A stretch of DNA of 5,574 nucleotides. Source: PNAI01 sp964575715 (lineage in GTDB: Bacteria; Pseudomonadota; Alphaproteobacteria; Rhizobiales; Xanthobacteraceae). The translations under genes were made by a program, and so were the position numbers. The notes below the pieces were generated by a model, which was not told the origin of the DNA, did no database searches, and saw nothing but the letters and a program-made list of their open reading frames with translations. The stretch covers positions 1 through 5,574 of the forward strand of contig CAZNSG010000024.1 in assembly GCA_964575715.1 (NCBI GenBank), read 5' to 3'. Shown piece after piece: positions 1-4,948 of the stretch (positions are counted from its first letter, which is position 1; the number at the start of each line of letters is the position of its first letter).

Positions 1-33
1 AACCGAGAGGTAGTGGCCGAGTCCGATCGTCAT
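1..33 (-). CDS. nuoK: NADH-quinone oxidoreductase subunit K, N-terminal fragment (partial)
   Basis: Only the first 11 codons lie in the window; the gene runs off the left edge. They read MTIGLGHYLSV, which matches the usual start of alphaproteobacterial NuoK, a small (about 100 aa) three-helix antiporter-like subunit of the complex I membrane arm that takes part in proton translocation. The ATG is at 33-31 and is preceded by a good Shine-Dalgarno sequence (GGGAGG) with a 6-nt spacer, which supports this start. The gene follows nuoJ in the expected order, but a 184-bp gap holding two palindromic repeats separates them. The identification rests on a short peptide plus gene order. Confidence 0.85.
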   Translation of the reverse strand, partial: MTIGLGHYLSV

Positions 34-39
34 GCGGCG

Positions 40-45
40 CCTCCC
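40..45 (-). promoter_or_regulatory. Ribosome binding site of nuoK
   Basis: On the minus strand GGGAGG lies 6 nt upstream of the nuoK ATG. It sits only a few bases from the edge of a palindromic repeat (51-130), so folding of that repeat in the mRNA could affect access to it; that effect is an inference. Confidence 0.7.
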
Positions 46-50
46 ACGGT

Positions 51-130
51 CCCATGGTTCGAGACGCGGCGCATCGCAGCCAAGTTTACGCAAGCTGCGC
101 CTGCTATAGCGCCGCTCCTCACCATGAGGC
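51..130 (-). repeat. REP-like palindromic element 1 (long variant)
   Basis: An imperfect palindrome between nuoJ and nuoK. The outer arms are CATGGT (53-58) and ACCATG (121-126). Inside lie the family boxes TTCGAGACGC (58-67) and GCTCCTCA (114-121), then a stem GCGGCGC (66-72) with GCGCCGC (109-115), and a further stem CGCAGC (75-80) with GCTGCG (94-99). It is about 80 bp long, against about 42-47 bp for the other three copies, so the apex is an extended nested hairpin. Its boxes are inverted relative to element 2, and the two could fold together. The type resembles short palindromes scattered through many Hyphomicrobiales genomes. Confidence 0.75.
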
Positions 131-142
131 CGAATCCTCGAC

Positions 143-189
143 CCTCATCCTGAGGAGCCCGCTGCAAGCGGGCGTCTCGAAGGATGAGG
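143..189 (+). repeat. REP-like palindromic element 2
   Basis: The outer arms CCTCATCCT (143-151) and AGGATGAGG (181-189) are perfect reverse complements. The inner stem is GCCCGC (157-162) with GCGGGC (168-173) around a 5-nt loop. The invariant boxes TGAGGAGC and GCGTCTCGAA lie between the two stems. It begins 28 nt downstream of the nuoJ stop. It forms an inverted pair with element 1. No T-tract follows the stem, so it is not a typical rho-independent terminator. It may influence mRNA stability or translation between nuoJ and nuoK, but that is inference. Confidence 0.85.
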
Positions 190-217
190 CCAAAGGCGTT
201 GCTGGGCGTCGTCATTG

Positions 218-826
218 TCAGATCCCCTGCCCCGGCCGCACTTGGCGGACTTCAATCGCGGTTTCCTTGGTGCGCGCTATTTGATCGGCGACATTCTGGC
301 GCTTGACCTTGGGCTTGTGGCGCAGCGTGAGCACGATGGCGCCGATCATGGCGACGAGCAGCACCACACCGGCGGCCTGGAAGTAATAGACATAGCGCGT
401 GTAGAGCACGAGGCCGAGCGCCTGCGTGTTGGGGATCGTCGTGGGAATCTTCGCCGCGATCGCGGTCGGCACACCGGGCCCGCTTGTCCAGGCGCCAACC
501 ACGAGCAAAAGTTCGGCGAGAAAGATGATGCCAACCAGCGCGCCAACCGGCAGATATTGCAGAAAGCCCTGGCGCAGCTCGGCGAAATCCACATCGAGCA
601 TCATCACCACGAACAAGAACAGCACCGCCACCGCCCCGACATAGACCACCACCAGGATCATCGCCAGAAACTCCGCGCCGAGCAGCATGAACAATCCCGC
701 GGCATTGACGAAGGCGAGAATGAGAAAGAGTACCGAGTGCACGGGATTTTTCGCCGCTATCACCATGAACGCGGACGCCACGCAGACACTGGCGAAGAGA
801 TAGAAGAAGAGCGCGGGCAAGATCAT
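218..826 (-). CDS. nuoJ: NADH-quinone oxidoreductase subunit J
   Basis: A 202-aa membrane subunit of complex I (ND6-type) that helps link quinone chemistry to proton pumping at the base of the membrane arm. Hydrophobic helices lie at about residues 3-24, 30-50, 55-78, 92-113 and 147-168, giving the usual five. The third contains the family signature VVYVGAVAVLFLFVVMML (residues 60-77), the segment known in the family for its pi-bulge and conserved tyrosine. A charged tail of about 33 residues follows the last helix. The ATG at 826-824 is preceded by GGAGGG. The ORF ends in TGA at 220-218. Gaps of 163 bp upstream and 184 bp downstream set it apart from its tightly packed neighbours, and each holds a pair of palindromic repeats. 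Family and length fit well. Confidence 0.96.
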   Translation of the reverse strand: MILPALFFYLFASVCVASAFMVIAAKNPVHSVLFLILAFVNAAGLFMLLGAEFLAMILVVVYVGAVAVLFLFVVMMLDVDFAELRQGFLQYLPVGALVGIIFLAELLLVVGAWTSGPGVPTAIAAKIPTTIPNTQALGLVLYTRYVYYFQAAGVVLLVAMIGAIVLTLRHKPKVKRQNVADQIARTKETAIEVRQVRPGQGI

Positions 827-835
827 CGATCGCAG

Positions 836-841
836 CCCTCC
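836..841 (-). promoter_or_regulatory. Ribosome binding site of nuoJ
   Basis: GGAGGG on the minus strand lies 9 nt upstream of the nuoJ ATG. It supports the start at 826 and lies 13 nt downstream, in the direction of transcription, of palindromic element 3. With the next gene upstream 163 bp away, nuoJ needs its own ribosome entry and cannot rely on coupling to nuoI. Confidence 0.7.
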
Positions 842-854
842 AGCGCACCTCGCA

Positions 855-901
855 CCCTCATCCTGAGGAGGCCGCGAAACGGCCGTCTCGAAGGATGAGG
901 G
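855..901 (+). repeat. REP-like palindromic element 3
   Basis: The outer arms CCCTCATCCT (855-864) and AGGATGAGGG (892-901) pair perfectly. The inner stem is GGCCG (870-874) with CGGCC (880-884), closing a CGAAA loop. The invariant boxes GAGGAG and GTCTCGAA are present. It has the same outer arms as element 2 but a different inner stem. It lies between nuoI and nuoJ and faces element 4 in inverted orientation. Confidence 0.87.
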
Positions 902-918
902 GCACCGCCCGGGCGCCG

Positions 919-960
919 CACCCTTCGAGACGCGCCCTGCGGGCGCTCCTCAGGGTGAGG
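919..960 (-). repeat. REP-like palindromic element 4
   Basis: The outer arms CACCCT (919-924) and AGGGTG (952-957) and the inner stem GCGCCC (932-937) with GGGCGC (941-946) are perfect reverse complements. The invariant boxes appear as TTCGAGAC and CTCCTCA, inverted relative to element 3. CCTGAGGAG (862-870) and GTCTCGAAGG (885-894) of element 3 are the reverse complements of 946-954 and 922-931 here. The two can therefore form either two small hairpins or one large one. It begins 29 nt after the nuoI stop. Confidence 0.85.
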
Positions 961-989
961 CGATGAAGTCTTGTGCATCTGCATGAATG

Positions 990-1478
990 TCACCGATACG
1001 GCGCGTCGAGCGTGAGATTCTTGGCGATCTCGCGCTCCCAGCGATCGCCATTCGCCAGCAGACGCTCCTTGTCGTAGTAGAGCTCCTCGCGCGTCTCGGT
1101 GGCGAATTCGAAGTTTGGCCCTTCGACGATGGCATCGACCGGGCAGGCCTCCTGGCAGAGCCCGCAATAGATACACTTGACCATGTCGATGTCGTAGCGC
1201 GTTGCGCGCCGCGTGCCGTCGTTGCGCCGCGGACCGGCCTCGATGGTGATGGCCTGCGCCGGGCAGATCGCCTCGCATAGCTTGCAGGCGATGCAGCGCT
1301 CTTCCCCGTTCGGATAGCGCCGCAGCACGTGCTCGCCGCGAAAGCGCGGCGAGAGCGGCCCCTTCTCGAACGGATAGTTGAGCGTGGACTTGGGCTTGAA
1401 GAAGTAGCGCATGGCGAGGAAAAACCCCGTCACGAACTCCGTCAAAAATACCGACCGCGCGGCCTGATCGAGCCTCAT
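990..1478 (-). CDS. nuoI: NADH-quinone oxidoreductase subunit I (2 x [4Fe-4S] ferredoxin-like)
   Basis: A 162-aa peripheral subunit of complex I that carries the last clusters before quinone. It shows two CxxCxxCxxxCP motifs: Cys62, 65, 68 and 72 (CIACKLCEAICP), and Cys102, 105, 108 and 112 (CIYCGLCQEACP). These give clusters N6a and N6b in the known family. The N-terminal 25 residues form the amphipathic or hydrophobic segment that rests on the membrane near NuoH. The C-terminal tail (NGDRWEREIAKN...DAPYR) is typical of alphaproteobacterial NuoI, and the length is normal. The ATG at 1478 follows the nuoH stop by 9 nt, and its Shine-Dalgarno GAGGA (1488-1484) overlaps that stop, so translation is probably coupled. 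All cluster ligands are intact. Confidence 0.97.
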   Translation of the reverse strand: MRLDQAARSVFLTEFVTGFFLAMRYFFKPKSTLNYPFEKGPLSPRFRGEHVLRRYPNGEERCIACKLCEAICPAQAITIEAGPRRNDGTRRATRYDIDMVKCIYCGLCQEACPVDAIVEGPNFEFATETREELYYDKERLLANGDRWEREIAKNLTLDAPYR

Positions 1479-1487
1479 CTTAATCCT

Positions 1488-2513
1488 CTACTTCAGAACT
1501 AAGGAGCCGAATTGCAGCACCCCCGCAACGATCACCACCATGGCGAGCGAAAGCGGCAGAAACACCTTCCAGCCAAGCCGCATCAACTGGTCATAGCGGT
1601 AGCGCGGTACGATCGCCTTGGCCATGGAGAACAGGAAGAACATGAACAGCACTTTGAGCGTGAACCAGATCACGCCCGGCACCCAGATAAAGGGCGCCAC
1701 CGGAAACGGCGGCAGCCAACCGCCGAGGAAGAGAATCGTCGCCATGGCGCACATGGTGGTAATGGCCACGTACTCCCCGAGCATGAACAGCATATACGGC
1801 GTCGAGCCGTATTCGACCATGAAGCCGGCAACCAGTTCGGATTCCGCTTCCACCAGATCGAACGGCGGCCGGTTGGTCTCCGCCAGCGCCGAGATGAAGA
1901 ACACCACGAACATCGGCAACAGCGGCAGCCAATACCAGCCCAACAGGCCGTAGCTGCTGTCTTGCGCGGCGACGATCGCGGAGAGCTTGAGCGAGCCCGC
2001 GCACAGCAGCACAGTGATAATGACAAATCCGATCGAAACCTCGTACGACACCATTTGCGCCGCCGAGCGCAGCGCCGCCAGAAACGGATATTTCGAGTTC
2101 GACGCCCAGCCGGCCATGATGATGCCGTACACGCCGAGCGAGGAAATGGCGAAGATATAGAGAACGCCGACGTTGATGTCGGCGATCACCCAGCCGGCGC
2201 TCACCGGGATCACCGCCCAGGCGGCGAGTGCGAGCGTGCAGCTCACCAGCGGCGCGAGCAGGAACACGCCCTTGTTGGCGCCGGCCGGAATGATCGGCTC
2301 CTTGAGCACGAATTTGAGCAGATCGGCGAACGACTGCAGCAGTCCCCAGGGACCCACCACGTTGGGCCCGCGCCGCATCTGCACGGCCGCCCAGATCTTG
2401 CGATCGGCATAGAGCACATAGGCGACGGCAATGAGCAAAATGACCAGCAGCAGCAGCGATTGCGCAAGCATCACGATCAGCGGCCAGAGGTAGCTCCACC
2501 AGAATTCGATCAT
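1488..2513 (-). CDS. nuoH: NADH-quinone oxidoreductase subunit H
   Basis: A 341-aa integral membrane subunit (ND1-type) that forms much of the quinone-binding chamber and joins the hydrophilic and membrane arms. It is strongly hydrophobic with about eight helices. The conserved cytoplasmic loops are plain to see: ADRKIWAAVQMRRGPNVVGP (about residues 36-55), and the acidic loop beginning ETNRPPFDLVEAESEL (about 212-227) and running on to VEYG at 236, the family's best-known signature near the quinone site. The start was set at the ATG 2513-2511 because it gives the usual N-terminus MIEFWWSYLWPL and has GGAG 7 nt upstream. The frame also opens at a GTG at 2531, but that overlaps nuoG and lacks a ribosome site. 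The ORF ends in TAG at 1490-1488, inside the nuoI ribosome site. It starts 4 nt after nuoG ends. Confidence 0.96.
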   Translation of the reverse strand: MIEFWWSYLWPLIVMLAQSLLLLVILLIAVAYVLYADRKIWAAVQMRRGPNVVGPWGLLQSFADLLKFVLKEPIIPAGANKGVFLLAPLVSCTLALAAWAVIPVSAGWVIADINVGVLYIFAISSLGVYGIIMAGWASNSKYPFLAALRSAAQMVSYEVSIGFVIITVLLCAGSLKLSAIVAAQDSSYGLLGWYWLPLLPMFVVFFISALAETNRPPFDLVEAESELVAGFMVEYGSTPYMLFMLGEYVAITTMCAMATILFLGGWLPPFPVAPFIWVPGVIWFTLKVLFMFFLFSMAKAIVPRYRYDQLMRLGWKVFLPLSLAMVVIVAGVLQFGSLVLK

Positions 2514-2517
2514 GGTT

Positions 2518-4629
2518 CTACTCCGCCGCACTCAAGGCTGCACGGCCTTCGGCCAACACCGAGCACTCGGCCATCACCGCCGAGGCCCGCGCAATCGGAT
2601 TGCTCAAGTAAAAGTCCTCGATTGCGGAGCGGAACGGCGCCTTGTCCCAAGTGGTCTTGTCCAAAGTGGTCTTGTCCAAAGCGCCGCCGCGCTGGGCAAG
2701 TTTTTTCACATCATTGGGATCGCCGGCAGCGATTTGATCGATGCGTTGCATGTGCGGATGGGCGGCGTACAGCGCCTTGCGCAAGGCGCCGAGCGAGTCA
2801 TAGGGCAGTTTGTGCCCAAGCACGTCGGATAGCGCCCGCAGGATCGCCCAGTCCTCGCGCGCCTCGCCCGGAGGGAACGACGCGCGCGACGACATCTGCA
2901 CCCGCCCCTCCATGTTCACCGTGATGCCGGATTTTTCGGTATAGGCAGCGCCCGGCAGGATCACATCGGCGCGGTGCGCGCCGGAATCGCCATGGGTGCC
3001 GATGTAGACCACGAAAGCGCCGGGCGCGATGTCGATTTCATCGGCGCCAAGCAAGAGGAGCAGATCGAGCGCGCCGGGTTTTGCCATCGCGGCGGCGGTA
3101 AGCCCATCCTGGCCCGGCACGAAGCCGAGATCGAGCGCACCCACGAGTGAAGCCGCCGTGTGCAGCACGCTATAGCCATTCCAGCCGTCCTTGACCGCGC
3201 CGAGTTCGATGGCAGCCTTGGCCGCCAGCGATGCGACCGCCGCCCCGTCCGGCCTTGCCAGCGCACCCGCGCCGACGAGAATGAGCGGGCGTTTCGCCTG
3301 TTGCAGCGCTTTTGCGAATCCGTGACGGCCGGATGCGATCTCCACCAGCGTCTCCGGCCCCGCGCCGAGATAATCATACGGGTAGGTCAGATCGGTTTTC
3401 TCGCCGATCGCGCCAATGGGAAATTTGCCGGCCAGCCAGCGCTTGCGGATGCGCGCGTTGAGCACCGCCGCTTCCTTGCGCGGATTGGCGCCCACGATGA
3501 GCAGAGCATCGGCCTGCTCAATGCCCGAGATGGTGGCATTAAAGAGATAACTCGCCCTGCCCCACGCCGGATCGAGCGCCGAGCCATCCTGACGCGCATC
3601 GATATTCCTGCTTCCCAGCCGCGTCATCAAATCCTTGAGCGCAAAAATTTCCTCGACCGCAGCAAGATCGCCGACGATGGCGCCGATCCGTTTCGGCCGC
3701 GTCTGCCGCAGCTTGGCTGCGATCGCGGCAAACGCTTCGCTCCATGATGCCGGGCGCAAGGAGCCACCCTCGCGCACATAGGGCTGATCGAGCCGCTGCG
3801 TGCGCAAGCCATCGACCACATGCCGCGTCTTGTCGGAAATCCACTCCTCGTTCACGTCCTCGTTGACGCGCGGCAGAATGCGCATGACTTCGCGCCCGCG
3901 CGTATCGACGCGAATGGCGGAGCCGAGCGCATCCATCACGTCGATCGCCTCTGTCTTATTGAGCTCCCACGGCCGCGCCGCGAATGCGTAGGGCTTCGAG
4001 GTGAGCGCACCGACCGGGCACAGATCGACCACATTGCCCTGCAACTCCGAACTCATCGCCTGTTCGAGATAGGTGGTGATCTCCATGTCCTCGCCGCGCC
4101 CGGTGGCGCCAAGCTCGGGCACGCCTGCCACTTCGGCGGAGAAACGCACACAGCGCGTGCAGTGAATGCAGCGCGTCATGATGGTCTTGACCAATGGCCC
4201 GATGTATTTCTCCTCCACCGCGCGCTTGTTCTCCGCATAGCGGCTGGAATCGACGCCGTATGCCATGGCCTGGTCCTGCAGGTCGCATTCCCCGCCCTGG
4301 TCGCAGATCGGGCAGTCGAGCGGGTGATTGATCAGCAGGAATTCCATCACGCCTTCGCGCGCCTTGCGCACCATCGGGGTCTTGGTGTTCACCACCGGCG
4401 GCTCGCCCTTGGGGCCGGGCCGGCAGTCGCGCACGCCCCACGCACACGAAGCGACCGGCTTGGGCGAGCCCACAAGTTCGACCAGGCACATGCGGCAATT
4501 GCCGGCAATCGAAAGCCGCTCATGGAAGCAAAAACGCGGAATCTCCGCCCCCGCCATCTCGCACGCCTGCAGCAGCGTGTACTCCGGCGGAACGTCGATC
4601 TCTTTGCCGTCGACGATGAGTTTGGTCAT
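2518..4629 (-). CDS. nuoG: NADH-quinone oxidoreductase subunit G
   Basis: A 703-aa Fe-S protein of the peripheral arm that relays electrons from NuoF towards NuoI. An N-terminal 2Fe-2S ferredoxin-like domain has Cys34, 45, 48 and 62 (N1b). Next come His102, Cys106, 109 and 115 (N5), then Cys154, 157, 160 and Cys204 (N4). From about residue 220 on it is a molybdopterin-oxidoreductase-like domain that has lost catalysis in this family. No cysteine occurs between 204 and 689, so the extra N7 cluster of E. coli-type NuoG is absent, as in mitochondrial homologues. The start MTKLIVDGKEIDVP is the usual one, but no clear Shine-Dalgarno precedes the ATG at 4629. The gene starts 10 nt after a small coiled-coil gene and may depend on coupling to it. 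Near the C-terminus residues 651-664 contain a short LDKTT repeat. The 5' end is duplicated 315 bp upstream. Confidence 0.97.
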   Translation of the reverse strand: MTKLIVDGKEIDVPPEYTLLQACEMAGAEIPRFCFHERLSIAGNCRMCLVELVGSPKPVASCAWGVRDCRPGPKGEPPVVNTKTPMVRKAREGVMEFLLINHPLDCPICDQGGECDLQDQAMAYGVDSSRYAENKRAVEEKYIGPLVKTIMTRCIHCTRCVRFSAEVAGVPELGATGRGEDMEITTYLEQAMSSELQGNVVDLCPVGALTSKPYAFAARPWELNKTEAIDVMDALGSAIRVDTRGREVMRILPRVNEDVNEEWISDKTRHVVDGLRTQRLDQPYVREGGSLRPASWSEAFAAIAAKLRQTRPKRIGAIVGDLAAVEEIFALKDLMTRLGSRNIDARQDGSALDPAWGRASYLFNATISGIEQADALLIVGANPRKEAAVLNARIRKRWLAGKFPIGAIGEKTDLTYPYDYLGAGPETLVEIASGRHGFAKALQQAKRPLILVGAGALARPDGAAVASLAAKAAIELGAVKDGWNGYSVLHTAASLVGALDLGFVPGQDGLTAAAMAKPGALDLLLLLGADEIDIAPGAFVVYIGTHGDSGAHRADVILPGAAYTEKSGITVNMEGRVQMSSRASFPPGEAREDWAILRALSDVLGHKLPYDSLGALRKALYAAHPHMQRIDQIAAGDPNDVKKLAQRGGALDKTTLDKTTWDKAPFRSAIEDFYLSNPIARASAVMAECSVLAEGRAALSAAE
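2521..2524 (-). promoter_or_regulatory. Ribosome binding site deciding the nuoH start
   Basis: GGAG on the minus strand is formed by the last sense codon of nuoG (GAG) and the base before it, 7 nt upstream of the ATG at 2513. It favours that ATG over the in-frame GTG at 2531, which lies upstream of this site. Confidence 0.65.
2641..2682 (-). repeat. 15-bp in-frame tandem repeat inside nuoG
   Basis: On the plus strand CTTGTCCCAAGTGGT (2641-2655) is followed by CTTGTCCAAAGTGGT (2656-2670) and a partial third copy (2671-2681). In the protein this gives LDKTT-LDKTT-WDKA at residues 651-664. The unit is a multiple of three, so copy-number change would keep the frame. It lies in a linker-like part near the C-terminus, away from all cluster ligands. 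Confidence 0.85.
4589..4629 (-). repeat. Direct repeat copy A (5' end of nuoG)
   Basis: This is the start of the real nuoG gene, codons 1 to about 14. It matches 4904-4944 at an offset of exactly 315 bp, with an unbroken identical block at 4596-4618 versus 4911-4933 and single mismatches around it. Together the two copies flank the 69-aa coiled-coil gene. Confidence 0.85.
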
Positions 4630-4639
4630 TTAATTCTGT

Positions 4640-4849
4640 CTAACGCGTTGCATCTGTAAGTTCGAGTCGTCGTTCGATTCGCTCAACACGACCTTCAAGT
4701 CGATCAAGCCGCCGGTGAACCCCGACCAAACCTTCCTCGACCGATGTCATGCGCGTTTTCAAATCCTGTAAATCGCTCGCCATTCGTTCGGTGCGCTCAT
4801 CGATCTTGCGCAAGAGAATAAGCACGACATTTTCAGGTTCCTTTGCCAT
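4640..4849 (-). CDS. Small coiled-coil protein of unknown function, within the nuo operon
   Basis: A 69-aa charged protein beginning MAKEPENVVLILLRKIDERT. I do not recognise a named family, although short proteins of this style are common hypotheticals in alphaproteobacteria. From about residue 16 to 64 it shows heptad spacing of hydrophobic residues (L27, L30, M34, V37, L41, V44, L48, L51, V55, I58, L62) between many Arg, Glu and Asp residues, so it is probably one long helix that forms a coiled coil. Residues 6-13 are a short hydrophobic stretch, not long enough to span a membrane. There are no cysteines. The ATG at 4849 has an excellent Shine-Dalgarno (AAAGGAG, 6-nt spacer). The gene ends 10 nt before nuoG and is co-directional, so it should be co-translated. 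It is not a standard complex I subunit, and a role in assembly or regulation would be guesswork. Confidence 0.72.
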   Translation of the reverse strand: MAKEPENVVLILLRKIDERTERMASDLQDLKTRMTSVEEGLVGVHRRLDRLEGRVERIERRLELTDATR

Positions 4850-4855
4850 CTCATT

Positions 4856-4862
4856 CTCCTTT
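4856..4862 (-). promoter_or_regulatory. Ribosome binding site of the 69-aa gene
   Basis: AAAGGAG on the minus strand, 6 nt before the ATG at 4849, is the strongest ribosome site in the window. It overlaps the TAA stop (4863-4861) of the duplicated nuoG fragment, so termination of that short frame would release ribosomes directly at this start. Confidence 0.75.
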
Positions 4863-4944
4863 ATGCCGCGCCATCACGCACCGCGTCGCCCAGCAGCGTA
4901 CGTGGAACGCCGATCTCTTTGCCGTCGACGATGGTTTTTGTCAT
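4861..4944 (-). pseudogene. Duplicated 5' fragment of nuoG (27-codon open frame)
   Basis: This frame runs ATG (4944-4942) to TAA (4863-4861) and begins MTKTIVDGKEIGVPRTLL. That copies the real NuoG start (MTKLIVDGKEIDVPPEYTLL) with two changes, a two-residue gap, and then divergence to an unrelated tail (GDAVRDGAA). DNA identity is highest over 4904-4944 against 4589-4629. It covers only the first strands of the ferredoxin domain and no cysteine, so it cannot bind a cluster. It starts 4 nt after the 120-aa gene and ends at the ribosome site of the 69-aa gene. It is best read as the remnant of a partial nuoG duplication. A short translated leader that links the neighbouring genes is also possible, because the frame is still open. 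Confidence 0.75.
4904..4944 (-). repeat. Direct repeat copy B (duplicated nuoG start)
   Basis: This partner of the repeat at 4589-4629 has the same orientation and is 315 bp apart. Beyond 4904 the similarity continues more weakly (CAGCAGCGT at 4891-4899 against 4570-4578) with the offset shifted by 6 bp, which shows that a small deletion followed the duplication. Confidence 0.82.
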
Positions 4945-4948
4945 GTGT

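Noticed and set aside
215..898. A 227-codon plus-strand frame opposite nuoJ
   Set aside because: It mirrors NuoJ codons, has a low-complexity His/Glu/Arg-rich translation, and runs into the palindromic repeats.
51..960. Palindromes as rho-independent terminators
   Set aside because: None is followed by a T-tract on the minus strand, and termination here would cut off nuoJ and nuoK.
823..1278. A minus-strand frame through the nuoI-nuoJ gap
   Set aside because: It is out of frame with nuoI, and its last third is only the translation of the palindromic repeats (SPHPEERPQGASRR type), a known source of false genes.
2514..2531. Earlier GTG start of nuoH at 2531
   Set aside because: It adds six charged residues not usual for the family, overlaps nuoG, and lacks a Shine-Dalgarno, whereas the ATG at 2513 has GGAG at 7 nt.
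2641..2682. Short repeats in nuoG as a CRISPR-like array
   Set aside because: The units are 15 bp, directly adjacent without spacers, and in frame within a coding gene.
1512..2924. A 470-codon open frame on the plus strand opposite nuoH and the end of nuoG
   Set aside because: It is antisense to well-supported nuo genes, its translation is rich in His, Arg and Gln without any family signature, and such frames are common opposite high-GC genes.
3820..4659. A 279-codon plus-strand frame opposite the N-terminal half of nuoG
   Set aside because: It is antisense to a gene with intact Fe-S motifs and has no recognisable protein features.
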